DNA of 64,000 nt from Martinezella lusitana (GCF_016901135.1 NZ_JAFEVL010000062.1:124001-188000), one strand, 5' to 3'. Positions 17,225-26,443 are shown, counted from the stretch's first letter. Numbers and translations: made by a program. The notes: a model not told the origin generated them from the letters alone.

Positions 17225-18106
17225 ATGGCAAACACAGCCCTTGAGACAGGCAATGCGCCGATCTTCCGCGCCGGTACCTCGGATGCGGAAATCGAAGCAG
17301 CAGCGATGAAGGCAATGTCACGCCGCAAATATGTCGTGCTGTTCTGGCAGGTCGCGATCCTCGTGGCGATCCTTGGCCTCTGGCAGCTTGCTTCGGATCT
17401 GCACTGGATCGATCCGTTCTTCTATTCCAGCCCGACCGCCATCGGCTACAGGCTCTATGAATGGGTCACGGAGGGCACCGAAAACGGCTCGCTCTGGTAT
17501 CATCTTGGCGTCACCATGGAAGAAGCGTTGATCGGCTTCGTCATCGGTTCGATCACCGGCGTTCTCGTCGGTGTCGCCCTTGGCCGCAACAGGCTGGCCT
17601 CCGATATTCTGTCGATCTACATCAAGGCGATCAATTCGATCCCGCGCGTCGTGCTGGCGCCGATCTTCGTGATGATCATGGGTCTCGGCCTGCCTTCCAA
17701 GGTGGCGCTCGCCTTCATCATGGTGTTCTTCGTCGTATTCGCCAATGCCTTCCAGGGCGTGCGCGAGGCCGACCGCAACATGATCGCCAATGCGCGCATC
17801 CTCGGCGCCTCGAACTGGCAGGTCACCCGCAACGTGATCCTGCCGTCGGCGATGAGCTGGATCTTCGCAAGCCTGCACGTCTCCTTCTCGTTTGCCATCA
17901 TCGGCGCGATCGTCGGCGAATTCGTCGGCTCGCTGGCCGGCGTCGGCTACCTGATCTCGATCGCCAAGGGCACCTATGACGCTGCCGGCCTCTATGCCGC
18001 GATCATCCTGGTGATGCTGGTGACGCTCGGCGCCGAATATGTGATGACCCTGGTGGAAAACCGCATCACCCGCTGGCGTCCGCAACAGCATATGGACACG
18101 CAATAA
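17225..18106 (+). CDS. ABC transporter permease, SsuC/TauC type
   Basis: A 293-residue membrane subunit with about six transmembrane helices. The EAA-loop motif that contacts the ATPase is seen in NMIANARILGASNWQVTRNVILPSAMSWI. The start at 17225 is supported by GGGGAGG eight or so bases upstream, 14 bp after the ATPase stop. The N-terminal cytoplasmic extension (about 35 residues) is longer than in many homologues. It is the last gene of the importer operon and is followed by a strong terminator. Confidence 0.94.
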   Translation: MANTALETGNAPIFRAGTSDAEIEAAAMKAMSRRKYVVLFWQVAILVAILGLWQLASDLHWIDPFFYSSPTAIGYRLYEWVTEGTENGSLWYHLGVTMEEALIGFVIGSITGVLVGVALGRNRLASDILSIYIKAINSIPRVVLAPIFVMIMGLGLPSKVALAFIMVFFVVFANAFQGVREADRNMIANARILGASNWQVTRNVILPSAMSWIFASLHVSFSFAIIGAIVGEFVGSLAGVGYLISIAKGTYDAAGLYAAIILVMLVTLGAEYVMTLVENRITRWRPQQHMDTQ

Positions 18107-18136
18107 GCCGCGACTTTTTTGGCGCCTCCCAAGGCC

Positions 18137-18167
18137 GGGGCCGGGCAAGATGCCCGGCCCCTTTTTT
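18137..18167 (+). terminator. Rho-independent terminator of the ABC importer operon
   Basis: GGGGCCGGGCA (18137-18147), loop AGA, then TGCCCGGCCCC (18151-18161) and six T (18162-18167). A perfect 11-bp stem followed by a T-run, 30 bp after the permease stop. Confidence 0.95.
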
Positions 18168-18187
18168 GTTGCGCTGGCGTGAGAGAT

Positions 18188-18227
18188 CCCCTCTCCCCGC
18201 TTGCGGGGAGAGGGCTGGGGTGAGGGG
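18188..18227. repeat. Rhizobial-type palindromic intergenic repeat, copy A
   Basis: The core CCTCTCCCCGC...GCGGGGAGAGG is a hairpin followed by the conserved flank CTGGGGTGAGGGG. It is one of four copies of the same element in this window (see 18316, 26309 and 26403). This copy and copy B point towards each other about 90 bp apart. Confidence 0.85.
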
Positions 18228-18315
18228 CTGCGGAGTATCGACTTGATGGAGAGCCATGATTGGTTTCGCATGAGAGGAGCCGCAGACAAGGTGCTTCTAT
18301 GGACTTCGCGAATAG

Positions 18316-18355
18316 CCCCTCACCCTAACCCTCTCCCCGCGGGCGGGGAGAGGGG
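18316..18355. repeat. Rhizobial-type palindromic intergenic repeat, copy B
   Basis: The same element as copy A in the opposite orientation: CCCCTCACCCTAACC flank followed by the CTCTCCCCGC/GCGGGGAGAG hairpin. The 317-bp gap between the ABC permease and the sensor kinase holds the operon terminator and these two copies; I see nothing else in it. Confidence 0.85.
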
Positions 18356-18423
18356 ACTATCCCGCAACTACCGCACTCCAGAACCAGGGATCGCGACGTA
18401 AATTCCCGACTTAACTTCGCCGT

Positions 18424-19839
18424 TCAAACCGCCGGCAGCCGCACGCTGACCAACAGCCCGCCGCCGGCCGCTTCGCCAAGCGCGACCGAGCCGTCGGCGC
18501 CGTCGACGACCTCGCGGACGATGGCAAGCCCGAGACCGCTACCTTCGGGTTCGGTGCCCATGATGCGATAGAAGCGCTCGAATACCTGGGCACGCTCGGT
18601 TTCCGGAATGCCCGGACCGTTATCCTCGACCCATAGGAGGGCCGTATCGCCTTCCCGTCCGATGCCGACCGTCACGCGCCCGCCTGGCTGCGTGTACCGC
18701 AAGGCATTGTCGACGAGGTTGACCAGCATCTCGCGCAGCATGGTGCCGTCGCCCTCGATGCGCACCGGCGTTTCGTCGGCTTCCAGCCCGAGGTCGATAT
18801 TGTGCCGCAAGGCCTCTTCGGCAAGATTTTCCAGCACCCGCCTGGCGGTATCCGCGAGGTCGATCGTGTCGTCTCGTGGCCGGCGGCTGCCGGGTTCGGC
18901 GCGCGCGAGGGTGAGAAGCTGGCTCGCAAGCCGGGTGACCTGCCGCGTGCTCGAACGCAGCGCCAGCAAGGCCTCATCGCGCCTGGCGCTATCCGTCTCG
19001 CGTGCGGCAACGCTTGCCTGCGTCGAAATCAGCGCGAGCGGCGTGCGCAACTGATGGGCGGCATTCGAGACGAAGCGGCGCTGCGCCGCCATCTGGTTCT
19101 GTACCCGCTCCATGTGATCATTGAGGGCATGGACGAGCGGCCGCAGCTCGTTCTGCACCATGTCGGGCTCCAGCGGATCCAGGCGCTGACGCCCGCGCTC
19201 GCGCACGGCGTCGCGCAGCCTCAGTACCGGCGTGAGGCCGCGTTGCAGGCCGATGATGGTCACCAGGCCGGCAAGCAGGACAAGAACGAGCTGCTTGGTG
19301 AAATCCGACAGCCACAGCCTGCGGCGCATGGCATATTGGCTGTTGTGGGTGACGGCGACGGTGACGGAAATCGTGCCGTCCTGATCGAGGCCGACCACCG
19401 GATGGCTCAGCATCAGGGCCCGTATCCCGTCGACCCGAAAGGTCGTGTCCTCGCCGACCTGCTCCCGTTTCGGATGGGGCAGATCGGGATAGCCGGCGAT
19501 GAGGTTTCCCCATGCCGTCACCACTTGGTAGAAGACGCGGTCGCCATAGCCGGTATCGAACATTTCAAGCGCCGCCGGCGGGATATCGATCTGCACGGTG
19601 CCGCTGCCATCGACATGCACGGCTTCGGCGATGACACGGGCCGATGAGAGCAACGTGCGATCGGTGACGAGATCGGCCGTGGCGTCGGCCGAGCGGAAGC
19701 TGAGATAGAGGTTGATGCAGATCGCCCCGATCAGCGTCAGGACCACCCAGGCAAACAGCTGCGCCCGCAGGCTGTTCCTCAGCGCGTTTACGGCGCGGCC
19801 CAGGCGTTGTTTCGGCGGGGGAGCGTCCTCATTGTGCAT
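18424..19839 (-). CDS. Sensor histidine kinase, TctE-like
   Basis: A 471-residue membrane kinase. TM1 is at about residues 28-48 (FAWVVLTLIGAICINLYLSF), a periplasmic sensor region of roughly 130 residues follows, and TM2 is near QLVLVLLAGLVTIIGL. A HAMP-like linker leads to the H-box NAAHQLRTPLALI and the ATP-binding N, G1, F and G2 boxes (NLVDNALRYT, EDNGPGIP, FERFYR, GSGLGLAIV). The start 19839 is chosen over an in-frame codon at 19920 because it overlaps the regulator stop by only 11 bp. It autophosphorylates and passes phosphate to the regulator encoded just upstream. TctE itself controls tricarboxylate uptake, but no tct transporter genes are nearby, so the signal is open. Confidence 0.92.
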   Translation of the reverse strand: MHNEDAPPPKQRLGRAVNALRNSLRAQLFAWVVLTLIGAICINLYLSFRSADATADLVTDRTLLSSARVIAEAVHVDGSGTVQIDIPPAALEMFDTGYGDRVFYQVVTAWGNLIAGYPDLPHPKREQVGEDTTFRVDGIRALMLSHPVVGLDQDGTISVTVAVTHNSQYAMRRRLWLSDFTKQLVLVLLAGLVTIIGLQRGLTPVLRLRDAVRERGRQRLDPLEPDMVQNELRPLVHALNDHMERVQNQMAAQRRFVSNAAHQLRTPLALISTQASVAARETDSARRDEALLALRSSTRQVTRLASQLLTLARAEPGSRRPRDDTIDLADTARRVLENLAEEALRHNIDLGLEADETPVRIEGDGTMLREMLVNLVDNALRYTQPGGRVTVGIGREGDTALLWVEDNGPGIPETERAQVFERFYRIMGTEPEGSGLGLAIVREVVDGADGSVALGEAAGGGLLVSVRLPAV

Positions 19840-20497
19840 GGCGAAGGAGATAGCCCAGGCCGCGCAGCGTCGCGATCTGCACGGTGCTGCCTTCGAGTTT
19901 CTTGCGGACGCGATGCACATAGATTTCGATGGCGCTGGTATCGGCGAGATCGTCGAAGCCGAAGACGCTTTCCGACAGCGTGGTCTTGGTCACGGTCGTG
20001 CCGGCCTTCATGACCAGGTGTTCGAGCACGGCATGTTCGCGCGGCGTCAGCGCCAGGGCCTCGCCGGCGAGATAGAATTGTCGCGTCCCGCCATCGAACA
20101 AAAGGTCGCCGACGGCGATCTCCGGCGCGGCGTGATCGTGGCCACGGCGGACGGCGGCGCGGATGCGGGCCTCCAGTTCGGCGATCTCGAAAGGCTTGGC
20201 GAGGTAGTCGTCGGCGCCGCTGTCGAGGCCGGCAACCCGGCCGTCGAGGCTGGCATTGGCCGTGAGGATGATGACCGGCACCTTGTTGCCGTTCTGGCGC
20301 ACGCGCTTCAACAGGGTCAACCCATCCATTTTCGGCAGCGACAGATCCAGGATGACAGCGGCATAGGCTGCGACCCTCAGCATGTGCTCGGCGTCCTCGC
20401 CGTCATAGGCGATGTCGACGGCATATTGCGCCTGACGCAGCGCCTTGCCGAGCCAGGACGCCAGTTCGCGGTTGTCTTCGACGATCAGCAGCCTCAT
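19829..20497 (-). CDS. OmpR-family response regulator, TctD-like
   Basis: A 222-residue response regulator: a receiver domain with Asp51 as phosphoacceptor (AAVILDLSLPKMDG), conserved Lys near 101 (DDYLAKPF), then a winged-helix DNA-binding domain (TPREHAVLEHLVMKAGTTVTKTTLSESVFG). The start 20497 gives the normal MRLLIVEDN beginning; a longer frame to 20515 adds six residues. It is the first gene of a two-gene operon with the kinase and is divergent from nothing on its 5' side: the next upstream gene (hydrolase) is on the same strand, ending 64 bp away. Confidence 0.93.
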   Translation of the reverse strand: MRLLIVEDNRELASWLGKALRQAQYAVDIAYDGEDAEHMLRVAAYAAVILDLSLPKMDGLTLLKRVRQNGNKVPVIILTANASLDGRVAGLDSGADDYLAKPFEIAELEARIRAAVRRGHDHAAPEIAVGDLLFDGGTRQFYLAGEALALTPREHAVLEHLVMKAGTTVTKTTLSESVFGFDDLADTSAIEIYVHRVRKKLEGSTVQIATLRGLGYLLRHAQ

Positions 20498-20560
20498 GCC
20501 ACGACTATACAACAAGTGCCGGATATGGCGAGTATTTCCGGCTAACGCTGCGGCGCGATT

Positions 20561-22351
20561 TCATCGCCTGCCGAGCCTCAATCCCATCTCCCTGACCTCC
20601 CGCAGATACACTTTTCGCGCGTAGGGCGGGGTGAGATTGTGGTCTGCCTCGGGGATGATGGTGAGGCGGATATCCGGAAAATGTTTCAGGCCGGCGGCGT
20701 TTTCGCCGAACTGCTCATGGAGGTGATCGAGGCCGATATCATGGGCGCTGTAGATCAGGGAGATGTCGACCCGGCGCTTGGCGAGCGCGTGGAAGCCGCT
20801 GATGACGGGTTCGTGCGCACCGGCGAGGAAGGGAAAGAGACTGAACAGCGGACGGCACAATCGCACCGCGCGCCGGCCCAGTACCGTCGCCATGTTGCGC
20901 ATCGCGCTTCCCGCATCGATCTGGCCGCCGTAGAGCCGCTTCAGCGTTTCCAGCTGCAGGAATTTCCGCCCGTAGGTTTCGAGCGACCGTGGCGCGAAGC
21001 GCAGGGCTTCGTCGACCGATTGGGTCTCGTCCCAGAAGAAACTGTAAGGGTTGACGGTGATCAGGCCGTTGCACCTGATATCACGCAAGGCGGCCTGGAA
21101 GGCGAGATAGCCGCCGCTGCAACGGCCGACGACAAACGCCGGCAGCAGGTTTCGCGCCTCCAGCAGGTCGAGCGCGTCGGCGACATCCCGTTGCTGGTCG
21201 CGGGAATACAGCACCTGCTCCGGAGCATCGGGAAGCGGCGGGCTGTCGCCGACGTTGGCTGTGTCGAAGCGCAAGGAAGCGATGCCGTCGTGGGCAAGCG
21301 CGCGTGCCATGGCAACCGACATCCGGCCCCAGCCGGCATGGCGGTCGTAGGCGGTGGTCAGGAGCAGTGCCGTCGCACCGGTCCGGGCGCCTATGGGTTC
21401 GCAGAGCACACCGTAAATGCGCTCGCCGGCGCCGAAACGCACCGGTGTCTCGCGAAAGCCGTCACCGACGAGCGGTTCGGCATCGGGCCTCATGAGATTG
21501 ATAGAAACCGCCGCTGTGGGCTTTACGACAATCGACTTCACCCATTCGAGGACCCTGTGCCCCGCCACCATCGGCATGACGGCGACGGTGGGGTTCGACA
21601 CCAGGTCGTCGTAACCCTCATAGGTAGCCTGCTCGACATGCGGGACGAGCGTCTCGAGGTGGCGGGAAAAGTCCGCGTCTCCCGGGCGGCCAGGTCGCAT
21701 CAGCACGAGGCCGTTCGGCGCGCCGAGCGCCGAGAGCGTCATCAGATTGAGCTTCTTGACGGCATCAGCGATGCTGTCCGGCATGCGCAGGCTGGCGACG
21801 GTGACACCTTCGGTCTGACGCTGGGCCTCCGGAAGTCCCATGCCCTCGTCAATCATCTTCGACCAGACGGTCAATTCACGCAGATAGGCACGGCCGGAAA
21901 CGACCGGCGCGAGAAAGGCGATCCCATCTACATCGGACAGACGCTCGGCGAGCGTCGTGGCTATGCTGCCGCCAAGACCCTGGCTGATGAGAATCAGCCT
22001 TTCGAAGCCGGAGAGCGACTTCAACGTGGAGACGGCGGCGAGCGCAGTTTCTTCCCACAAGACCAGGCCCCGACCGTCATCGGCGACGTCAAGCGCATCG
22101 CCGGTGCCGGCATAGTCGAAACGCAGGCTGGATATGCCGATATCGGCAAGACCCTCCGCCAGGATGCGCCAGAACTTGCGGACGCACATTTCCTCGAAGC
22201 CCCAGGGGCTGAGGAACAGCACGGCAGTTGCGCTTGGAGGCACAGCAGCGGGCGTGAACAGGCCGACGGTGCCGGCGAAGGTCACCGGCACGGCTGCCGC
22301 CTTCATGCGCTTCGATTTATCGTGCTGTTCGGCGGCTCCCCAACCAGCCAT
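20561..22351 (-). CDS. Tandem-domain alpha/beta hydrolase of a polysaccharide locus
   Basis: A 596-residue protein with two alpha/beta-hydrolase domains in one chain (about residues 20-280 and 300-596). Each starts with a similar strand block (ATAVLFLSPWGFEEMCVRKFW and ATALLLTTAYDRHAGWGRMS), then a 'SSLRFDYAGTGDS'-like segment. The nucleophile elbow is unusual: domain 1 reads SQGLGG with no Ser, Cys or Asp in place, and domain 2 reads GRCSGG with Cys at the nucleophile position. The late His is visible in domain 2 (PEADHNLTP). I infer that domain 1 is structural and domain 2 is active. The ATG 22351 has AAGGAGAC just upstream. It lies 10 bp after the flippase gene, so an acyl or ester change on an exported glycan is plausible. 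Confidence 0.75.
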   Translation of the reverse strand: MAGWGAAEQHDKSKRMKAAAVPVTFAGTVGLFTPAAVPPSATAVLFLSPWGFEEMCVRKFWRILAEGLADIGISSLRFDYAGTGDALDVADDGRGLVLWEETALAAVSTLKSLSGFERLILISQGLGGSIATTLAERLSDVDGIAFLAPVVSGRAYLRELTVWSKMIDEGMGLPEAQRQTEGVTVASLRMPDSIADAVKKLNLMTLSALGAPNGLVLMRPGRPGDADFSRHLETLVPHVEQATYEGYDDLVSNPTVAVMPMVAGHRVLEWVKSIVVKPTAAVSINLMRPDAEPLVGDGFRETPVRFGAGERIYGVLCEPIGARTGATALLLTTAYDRHAGWGRMSVAMARALAHDGIASLRFDTANVGDSPPLPDAPEQVLYSRDQQRDVADALDLLEARNLLPAFVVGRCSGGYLAFQAALRDIRCNGLITVNPYSFFWDETQSVDEALRFAPRSLETYGRKFLQLETLKRLYGGQIDAGSAMRNMATVLGRRAVRLCRPLFSLFPFLAGAHEPVISGFHALAKRRVDISLIYSAHDIGLDHLHEQFGENAAGLKHFPDIRLTIIPEADHNLTPPYARKVYLREVREMGLRLGRR

Positions 22352-22361
22352 GACGGTCTCC

Positions 22362-23876
22362 TTACATTCGGCGGGGCGCCAGTAACGCCAGAGCTTGAAC
22401 GGCAATCGGATTGATGCGGGCGGGCAATCGCGCCGCGATTTTCTGCAGGACGTCGACGTCCTCCGCCGGCACGGCTTTCAGCAGCCTGAGAGCGATGCCA
22501 TAGGCCAGAGCGCCGGCGATGACGGCGCCCACGAGGCCTGCGACGCCGGGCAGGGCTTGAACGAAGCCATAGGCGGCGGCGGCACACAGAATGGCCGCAG
22601 CCGTCACCTTGGCGAGGTTGACGAGCATGCCCCGCGTCGAGCCCTCGAATTCCATGCGACGGACCATCAGGAGGCACATGACAGTGAAGGCCAGCAGCCG
22701 AACCAGCGCGGCGCCTTCGCCGCCGTAGAAGGGCACCGCGATCAGGCAACCGACGACCATGACGACGCTGGCGATCCCACCGATGATGGTGCGTTCGCGC
22801 GCACGATCGAGGGAATAGAGATATTGCGTGCAGATCTGCATGAAGACATAGGGCACCGCGGTCAGCGACAGCAGCGCCACCATGCCGCCGCTCGGAGCGA
22901 ACGGCTCGCCGAAAATCGTCACCACCAGCTCAGGCGCGATGGCCGCAAGGCCGAAGCTCATCGGCAGAGTGATGTAGGCTATGCTGCGCGCCACGCCCGC
23001 GAAGACGTGAACCGGCAGCTTGTCGGATGCCCGCGCATGCATCTGTTCGGAATAATAGGGCAGCAAGCTGCCGCTCAGCTGCACCGGCAGCTGCAGCGCC
23101 AGATTGGCGAGCGACAGGCCGACGGCATAAAAGCCGACCGCTTCGATGCCCCAGTAATGCTGCAGGAACAGCAACTCGATGCGGTTGAGGAAGATCGAGC
23201 TGTTGATGAGTTCGATCGAGAGAACGAGGGATGAACTGATGAGAGCGGAAAGGCCGACGCCGCAGCTGTTTTTCCGCGCAATGGCGATCCTGAGGGTTGC
23301 GATGAACATCGGCAACTGGCCGATCGCATAGCCGGCAAGCGCGCCGCTGACGCCGAAGAAGATGGCGCCGGCGAGCACGGTGGCGAGCTGCAGCACCGAA
23401 CTTGTCACGGTGATGCGCAGGAACGTGCCGAGCTGTTGTTCGCCGATCAGGTAGTTCTTGCTATAGGCGCCGAATGACTGAAGAACGAAAAACACGCCGG
23501 TGATGGCGATGACGGCGGACGCGTCGCCGGCCCAATGCAACCGCTCCGCATCCCAGTAGTAGGCAGCATAGCCGGCGAGCAGGATCAGGGTCGCGAGGAT
23601 GGTCGGCTGCAGGAGATAGGCGGCAAAGCCCAGTCGTTCCTCGGCCGAATAGCCCCGTCCCTTCAATTGCGGCAGGATACGCAGCAGCGTAACGCCGGCG
23701 CCGAGCTCGGCGATGAGCGCTCCCGTCGTGGTCAGCCACAGCGAAAAGGCGATGATGCCGTTGGCTTCCGGGCCAAGCAGGCGTGCCGCAATGATCGAAC
23801 AGGCAAAGCCGGTCGCGAGCAGGGTCAATCCCGCCGCCGCGTTCAAAACCGAATTCGCCATGATGCTCTTCGTCAT
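22362..23876 (-). CDS. Oligosaccharide flippase, MOP/PST family
   Basis: About 504 residues, with 12 to 14 predicted hydrophobic helices along the chain. The N-terminus (NSVLNAAAGLTLLATGFACSIIAARLLGPEANGIIAFSLWL, in pieces) shows the RLLGP-x-x-xG-x-xAF pattern of Wzx/PST polysaccharide exporters, which flip lipid-linked sugars across the inner membrane. The ATG 23876 is my choice; a further Met lies at 23861 and an in-frame GTG at 23915. It is first in a two-gene unit with the tandem hydrolase. The C-terminus carries a soluble tail of about 40 residues. Confidence 0.85.
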   Translation of the reverse strand: MTKSIMANSVLNAAAGLTLLATGFACSIIAARLLGPEANGIIAFSLWLTTTGALIAELGAGVTLLRILPQLKGRGYSAEERLGFAAYLLQPTILATLILLAGYAAYYWDAERLHWAGDASAVIAITGVFFVLQSFGAYSKNYLIGEQQLGTFLRITVTSSVLQLATVLAGAIFFGVSGALAGYAIGQLPMFIATLRIAIARKNSCGVGLSALISSSLVLSIELINSSIFLNRIELLFLQHYWGIEAVGFYAVGLSLANLALQLPVQLSGSLLPYYSEQMHARASDKLPVHVFAGVARSIAYITLPMSFGLAAIAPELVVTIFGEPFAPSGGMVALLSLTAVPYVFMQICTQYLYSLDRARERTIIGGIASVVMVVGCLIAVPFYGGEGAALVRLLAFTVMCLLMVRRMEFEGSTRGMLVNLAKVTAAAILCAAAAYGFVQALPGVAGLVGAVIAGALAYGIALRLLKAVPAEDVDVLQKIAARLPARINPIAVQALALLAPRRM

Positions 23877-24061
23877 GAAGACAGACCGTTCCTCAATTCG
23901 CCGAAACCAACGCACATATCGGCTCTTCGTGGAGATAACGTCTGCTCTATTTCATATGCCTTAATATTTAGCGTTTAATGCTGCTGTAAGTTGATTTTTT
24001 ACTTCGGCTAATATTCGTTCCTTCTGATGTTGGCCGTCTGGGGCTTGTCCGGAGGGTTTCA

Positions 24062-24916
24062 TTGTTCAGCCTCATCGTTTGCACGATCGATCGTTTTGAC
24101 CAGCTGGAGCGGTTGTTCCGGTCGCTGGCCGAACAGCATCACAAGGATTTCGAGGTCGTTCTCGTCGATCAGAACGCCGATGATCGACTATCCGGGCTCA
24201 TCGACCGCTTTTCGCCTCTCTTCCCGATCCGGCATATCCGTTCGCCCAAGGGGCTTTCGCGGGCGCGCAACAACGGCCTGGCGGCGGCCACGGGTGACTA
24301 TATCTGCTTTCCCGACGATGATTGCTGGTACGAAGCCGATACGCTCGCCGCTGCCGGGACGCTGTTTGCCGCGCACCCCGAACTTGCGATCGTCACGGGC
24401 CGTACCCTCGACGCCGAGGGGCTCGCCTCCGTCAGCCCGACCGGCGAGACGCGGCGTGCCCTCACGCGCTGGAACTATCTGAGATGCGGCAACTCAAACG
24501 GCATCTTCGTGCGCCGCGCGGCGCTTGCCGATATCGGCGGCTTCGATGAAAACCTCGGCGTCGGCTCGGAATCACCCTTCCAGAGCGGCGAGGAGGCGGA
24601 TTTCCTGCTGCGCGCGCTCGCTGTCGGCAAGCGGGCGATGTTCTTCCCGGAGCTGATCGTCCATCACGATCAGGTCACCAGCGAATATGGTCCGCGGCAG
24701 GTGGAGCGGGCGCGCAAATATGGCCGCGGCTTCGGCGCCCTGATGCGCAAGCAGGCTTTCCCGCTGCCCTATGTCGTCTATCGGCTGTTCCGGCCCGTTG
24801 CCGGCTGGCTGGCGGCCCTTGCCAGATTCAATCCCGATGCGGCGCGCTACAAGCGCGCTTGGCTTCTGGGCATTCTGGAAGGTTATGCGACCTGGCCGCG
24901 CTGGCGCAGGAGCTGA
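24062..24916 (+). CDS. Glycosyltransferase family 2
   Basis: A 284-residue GT-A fold transferase. The N-terminus (FSLIVCTIDRFDQLERLFRSL) binds the nucleotide sugar, and the metal-binding DXD-type motif is FPDDDCWYE near residue 85. The central GGFDENLGVGSESPFQSGEEADFLLRAL is the acceptor-side block with the ED-type catalytic residues. The start is a TTG at 24062; GGAGGG lies 5 bp upstream, which decides it. It is divergent from the flippase gene and convergent with the next glycosyltransferase, whose stop overlaps its 3' end by 34 bp. It probably adds one sugar of the polysaccharide made by this locus. Confidence 0.9.
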   Translation: MFSLIVCTIDRFDQLERLFRSLAEQHHKDFEVVLVDQNADDRLSGLIDRFSPLFPIRHIRSPKGLSRARNNGLAAATGDYICFPDDDCWYEADTLAAAGTLFAAHPELAIVTGRTLDAEGLASVSPTGETRRALTRWNYLRCGNSNGIFVRRAALADIGGFDENLGVGSESPFQSGEEADFLLRALAVGKRAMFFPELIVHHDQVTSEYGPRQVERARKYGRGFGALMRKQAFPLPYVVYRLFRPVAGWLAALARFNPDAARYKRAWLLGILEGYATWPRWRRS

Positions 24917-26085
24917 GGCGATTTGCCCTTGGGCGTGATGGTTTCGGCGTAGACATCCATGTAGCGCTGCGCGACCTCATCCCATGCATAGGCGCGGGCG
25001 TCGCTGAGCAGCTCCTGCCTCAAGCTCAGGTCATCTGCCTCAAGGCGCTCGAAAGCCGCGGTGAGGGTATCGGCAGCCGTTTCCGGATCGGAGAAATCCG
25101 AAAGCATCAGCGCCGGGTGGGTCTCGGCCAGGGCCTTGTAGGCGTCGTTGGCATTCAGCACCGGCAGCAGGCCGGCGCTCATGGCCTCGATCGCCACCAG
25201 GCCGAAACCTTCGTATTCGGAGGCCGAAGCGAAGAGCGAAGCGCGGGCGATGATGTTGCGGATCGAGCCGTCGTCGATCGCCACATGCAGGGAGACGTTT
25301 CGTTCGAGGCCGCGTGCGGCAATTTCCTTCTCCAATGTCGGCTGATCGAGATCCGACACGGCGCCGATGATGTCGAGATGCCAGTCGTCATGGCGCGCCG
25401 CGAGCGCCTTCATCACGTCGAGCATGCGGTCGAGCCGTTTGTTGACCGAGAAGCGGCCGATGGTGACGATGCGGCGGCGGGCTTCCAATGCGGCGCAGTT
25501 GGCGAACTTGCTGACATCGGCGCCGTTTTCGATCAGGCGGACACGAGTTTTTGCGATATTGGAAAATAGCCGCGCGTCGGACTGGCTGCAGCAAATGAGA
25601 TAGTTGTAGCCGAGCGCCGATAGCCGTGTTGCCGTATTGAACCAGACTTTTTTGATGGCGGCATATTTCGGCGTGTGGAAGAAGCCGCCGTGCGTGGTTG
25701 CGACCATGGGGCGCCGATGCATCAGCTTGCCCCAGGCAAGCGCATCGAAGAAGAAATCGACGGCGTGGACATGCACGAGATCAGCGTCGGCAACATGACG
25801 GAACACCTGCGGCGCCAGCGGATAACGGCTGGAGCCGGACCAGGGGATACGCACGACCTCGATGCCATCGATCGTTTCGGTCGGCGCCAGCTGGCGGCCC
25901 GGGTCGGAAAACAGGCTGTCGCAGGTGACGACGCGCACGTGATAGCCGCGGGAGATCAACTGCCGGCAGAGATTGGCAACGACGTCTTCCAGGCCGCCCT
26001 TGTTCGGCAGGAACTGGCGTACGACATGCACGATCAGCGGCCCGGCCTGCTTGTTTGCCTGATTGTCAGCAATAGCCGATGTCAT
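24883..26085 (-). CDS. Glycosyltransferase family 4
   Basis: A 400-residue GT-B fold transferase. The N-terminal domain starts PLIVHVVRQFLPNKGGLEDVVANLCRQL (in pieces), the glycine loop that touches the acceptor. The C-terminal domain has the retaining-GT4 signature FASASEYEGFGLVAIEAMSAG, with the EX7E glutamates near residues 295-303. Its 3' end overlaps the convergent GT2 gene by 34 bp. With the GT2, flippase and hydrolase it makes a small surface-polysaccharide module bracketed by repeat pairs A/B and C/D. Confidence 0.9.
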   Translation of the reverse strand: MTSAIADNQANKQAGPLIVHVVRQFLPNKGGLEDVVANLCRQLISRGYHVRVVTCDSLFSDPGRQLAPTETIDGIEVVRIPWSGSSRYPLAPQVFRHVADADLVHVHAVDFFFDALAWGKLMHRRPMVATTHGGFFHTPKYAAIKKVWFNTATRLSALGYNYLICCSQSDARLFSNIAKTRVRLIENGADVSKFANCAALEARRRIVTIGRFSVNKRLDRMLDVMKALAARHDDWHLDIIGAVSDLDQPTLEKEIAARGLERNVSLHVAIDDGSIRNIIARASLFASASEYEGFGLVAIEAMSAGLLPVLNANDAYKALAETHPALMLSDFSDPETAADTLTAAFERLEADDLSLRQELLSDARAYAWDEVAQRYMDVYAETITPKGKSPQLLRQRGQVA

Positions 26086-26308
26086 CGATCCACCTTAAAC
26101 CCCTATGCCGCGCCAAGCGACAGCAATCCGGCGCTGCAGCGCGCCGCCCGTTGATCAGTCGGCAAAGCAGATCATCCGGTCGGTTAAAAAAGGCTTAATC
26201 GCCGGTCGAAAGCCAAGCGGCTTTAGGCAAGAGGGTTAATATCGGAGCGTTGCATAAGGGGATTGTGCTTGTCAGGTGAGTGTGTTGATGCCGGATTATA
26301 GCGTGTGG

Positions 26309-26350
26309 CCCCTCACCCCAACCCTCTCCCCGCAATGCGGGGAGAGGGGA
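26309..26350. repeat. Rhizobial-type palindromic intergenic repeat, copy C
   Basis: CCCCTCACCCCAACC flank followed by the hairpin CCTCTCCCCGC/GCGGGGAGAGG. It is the same element as copies A, B and D. The 414-bp gap 26086-26499 holds copies C and D in inverted orientation, 52 bp apart; I see no gene in it. Confidence 0.85.
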
Positions 26351-26402
26351 CTGTTCCGGTATTTGCCGTACGATCGCGCCCGGGCACAAAACTCAGTGAA
26401 CT

Positions 26403-26443
26403 CCCTCTCCCGGTCAGAACGGGGAGAGGGTTGGGGTGAGGGG
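26403..26443. repeat. Rhizobial-type palindromic intergenic repeat, copy D
   Basis: The element in the opposite orientation to copy C: hairpin CCCTCTCC/GGAGAGGG with the flank TTGGGGTGAGGGG. The hairpin loop region differs (CGGTCAGAACG), so the copies are diverged and not recent. Confidence 0.85.

Noticed and set aside
18228-18315. A possible small gene or mobile core between repeats A and B
   Set aside because: The 88 bp have no start with a ribosome-binding site and no resemblance to a known element; it is probably just spacer between two inverted repeats.
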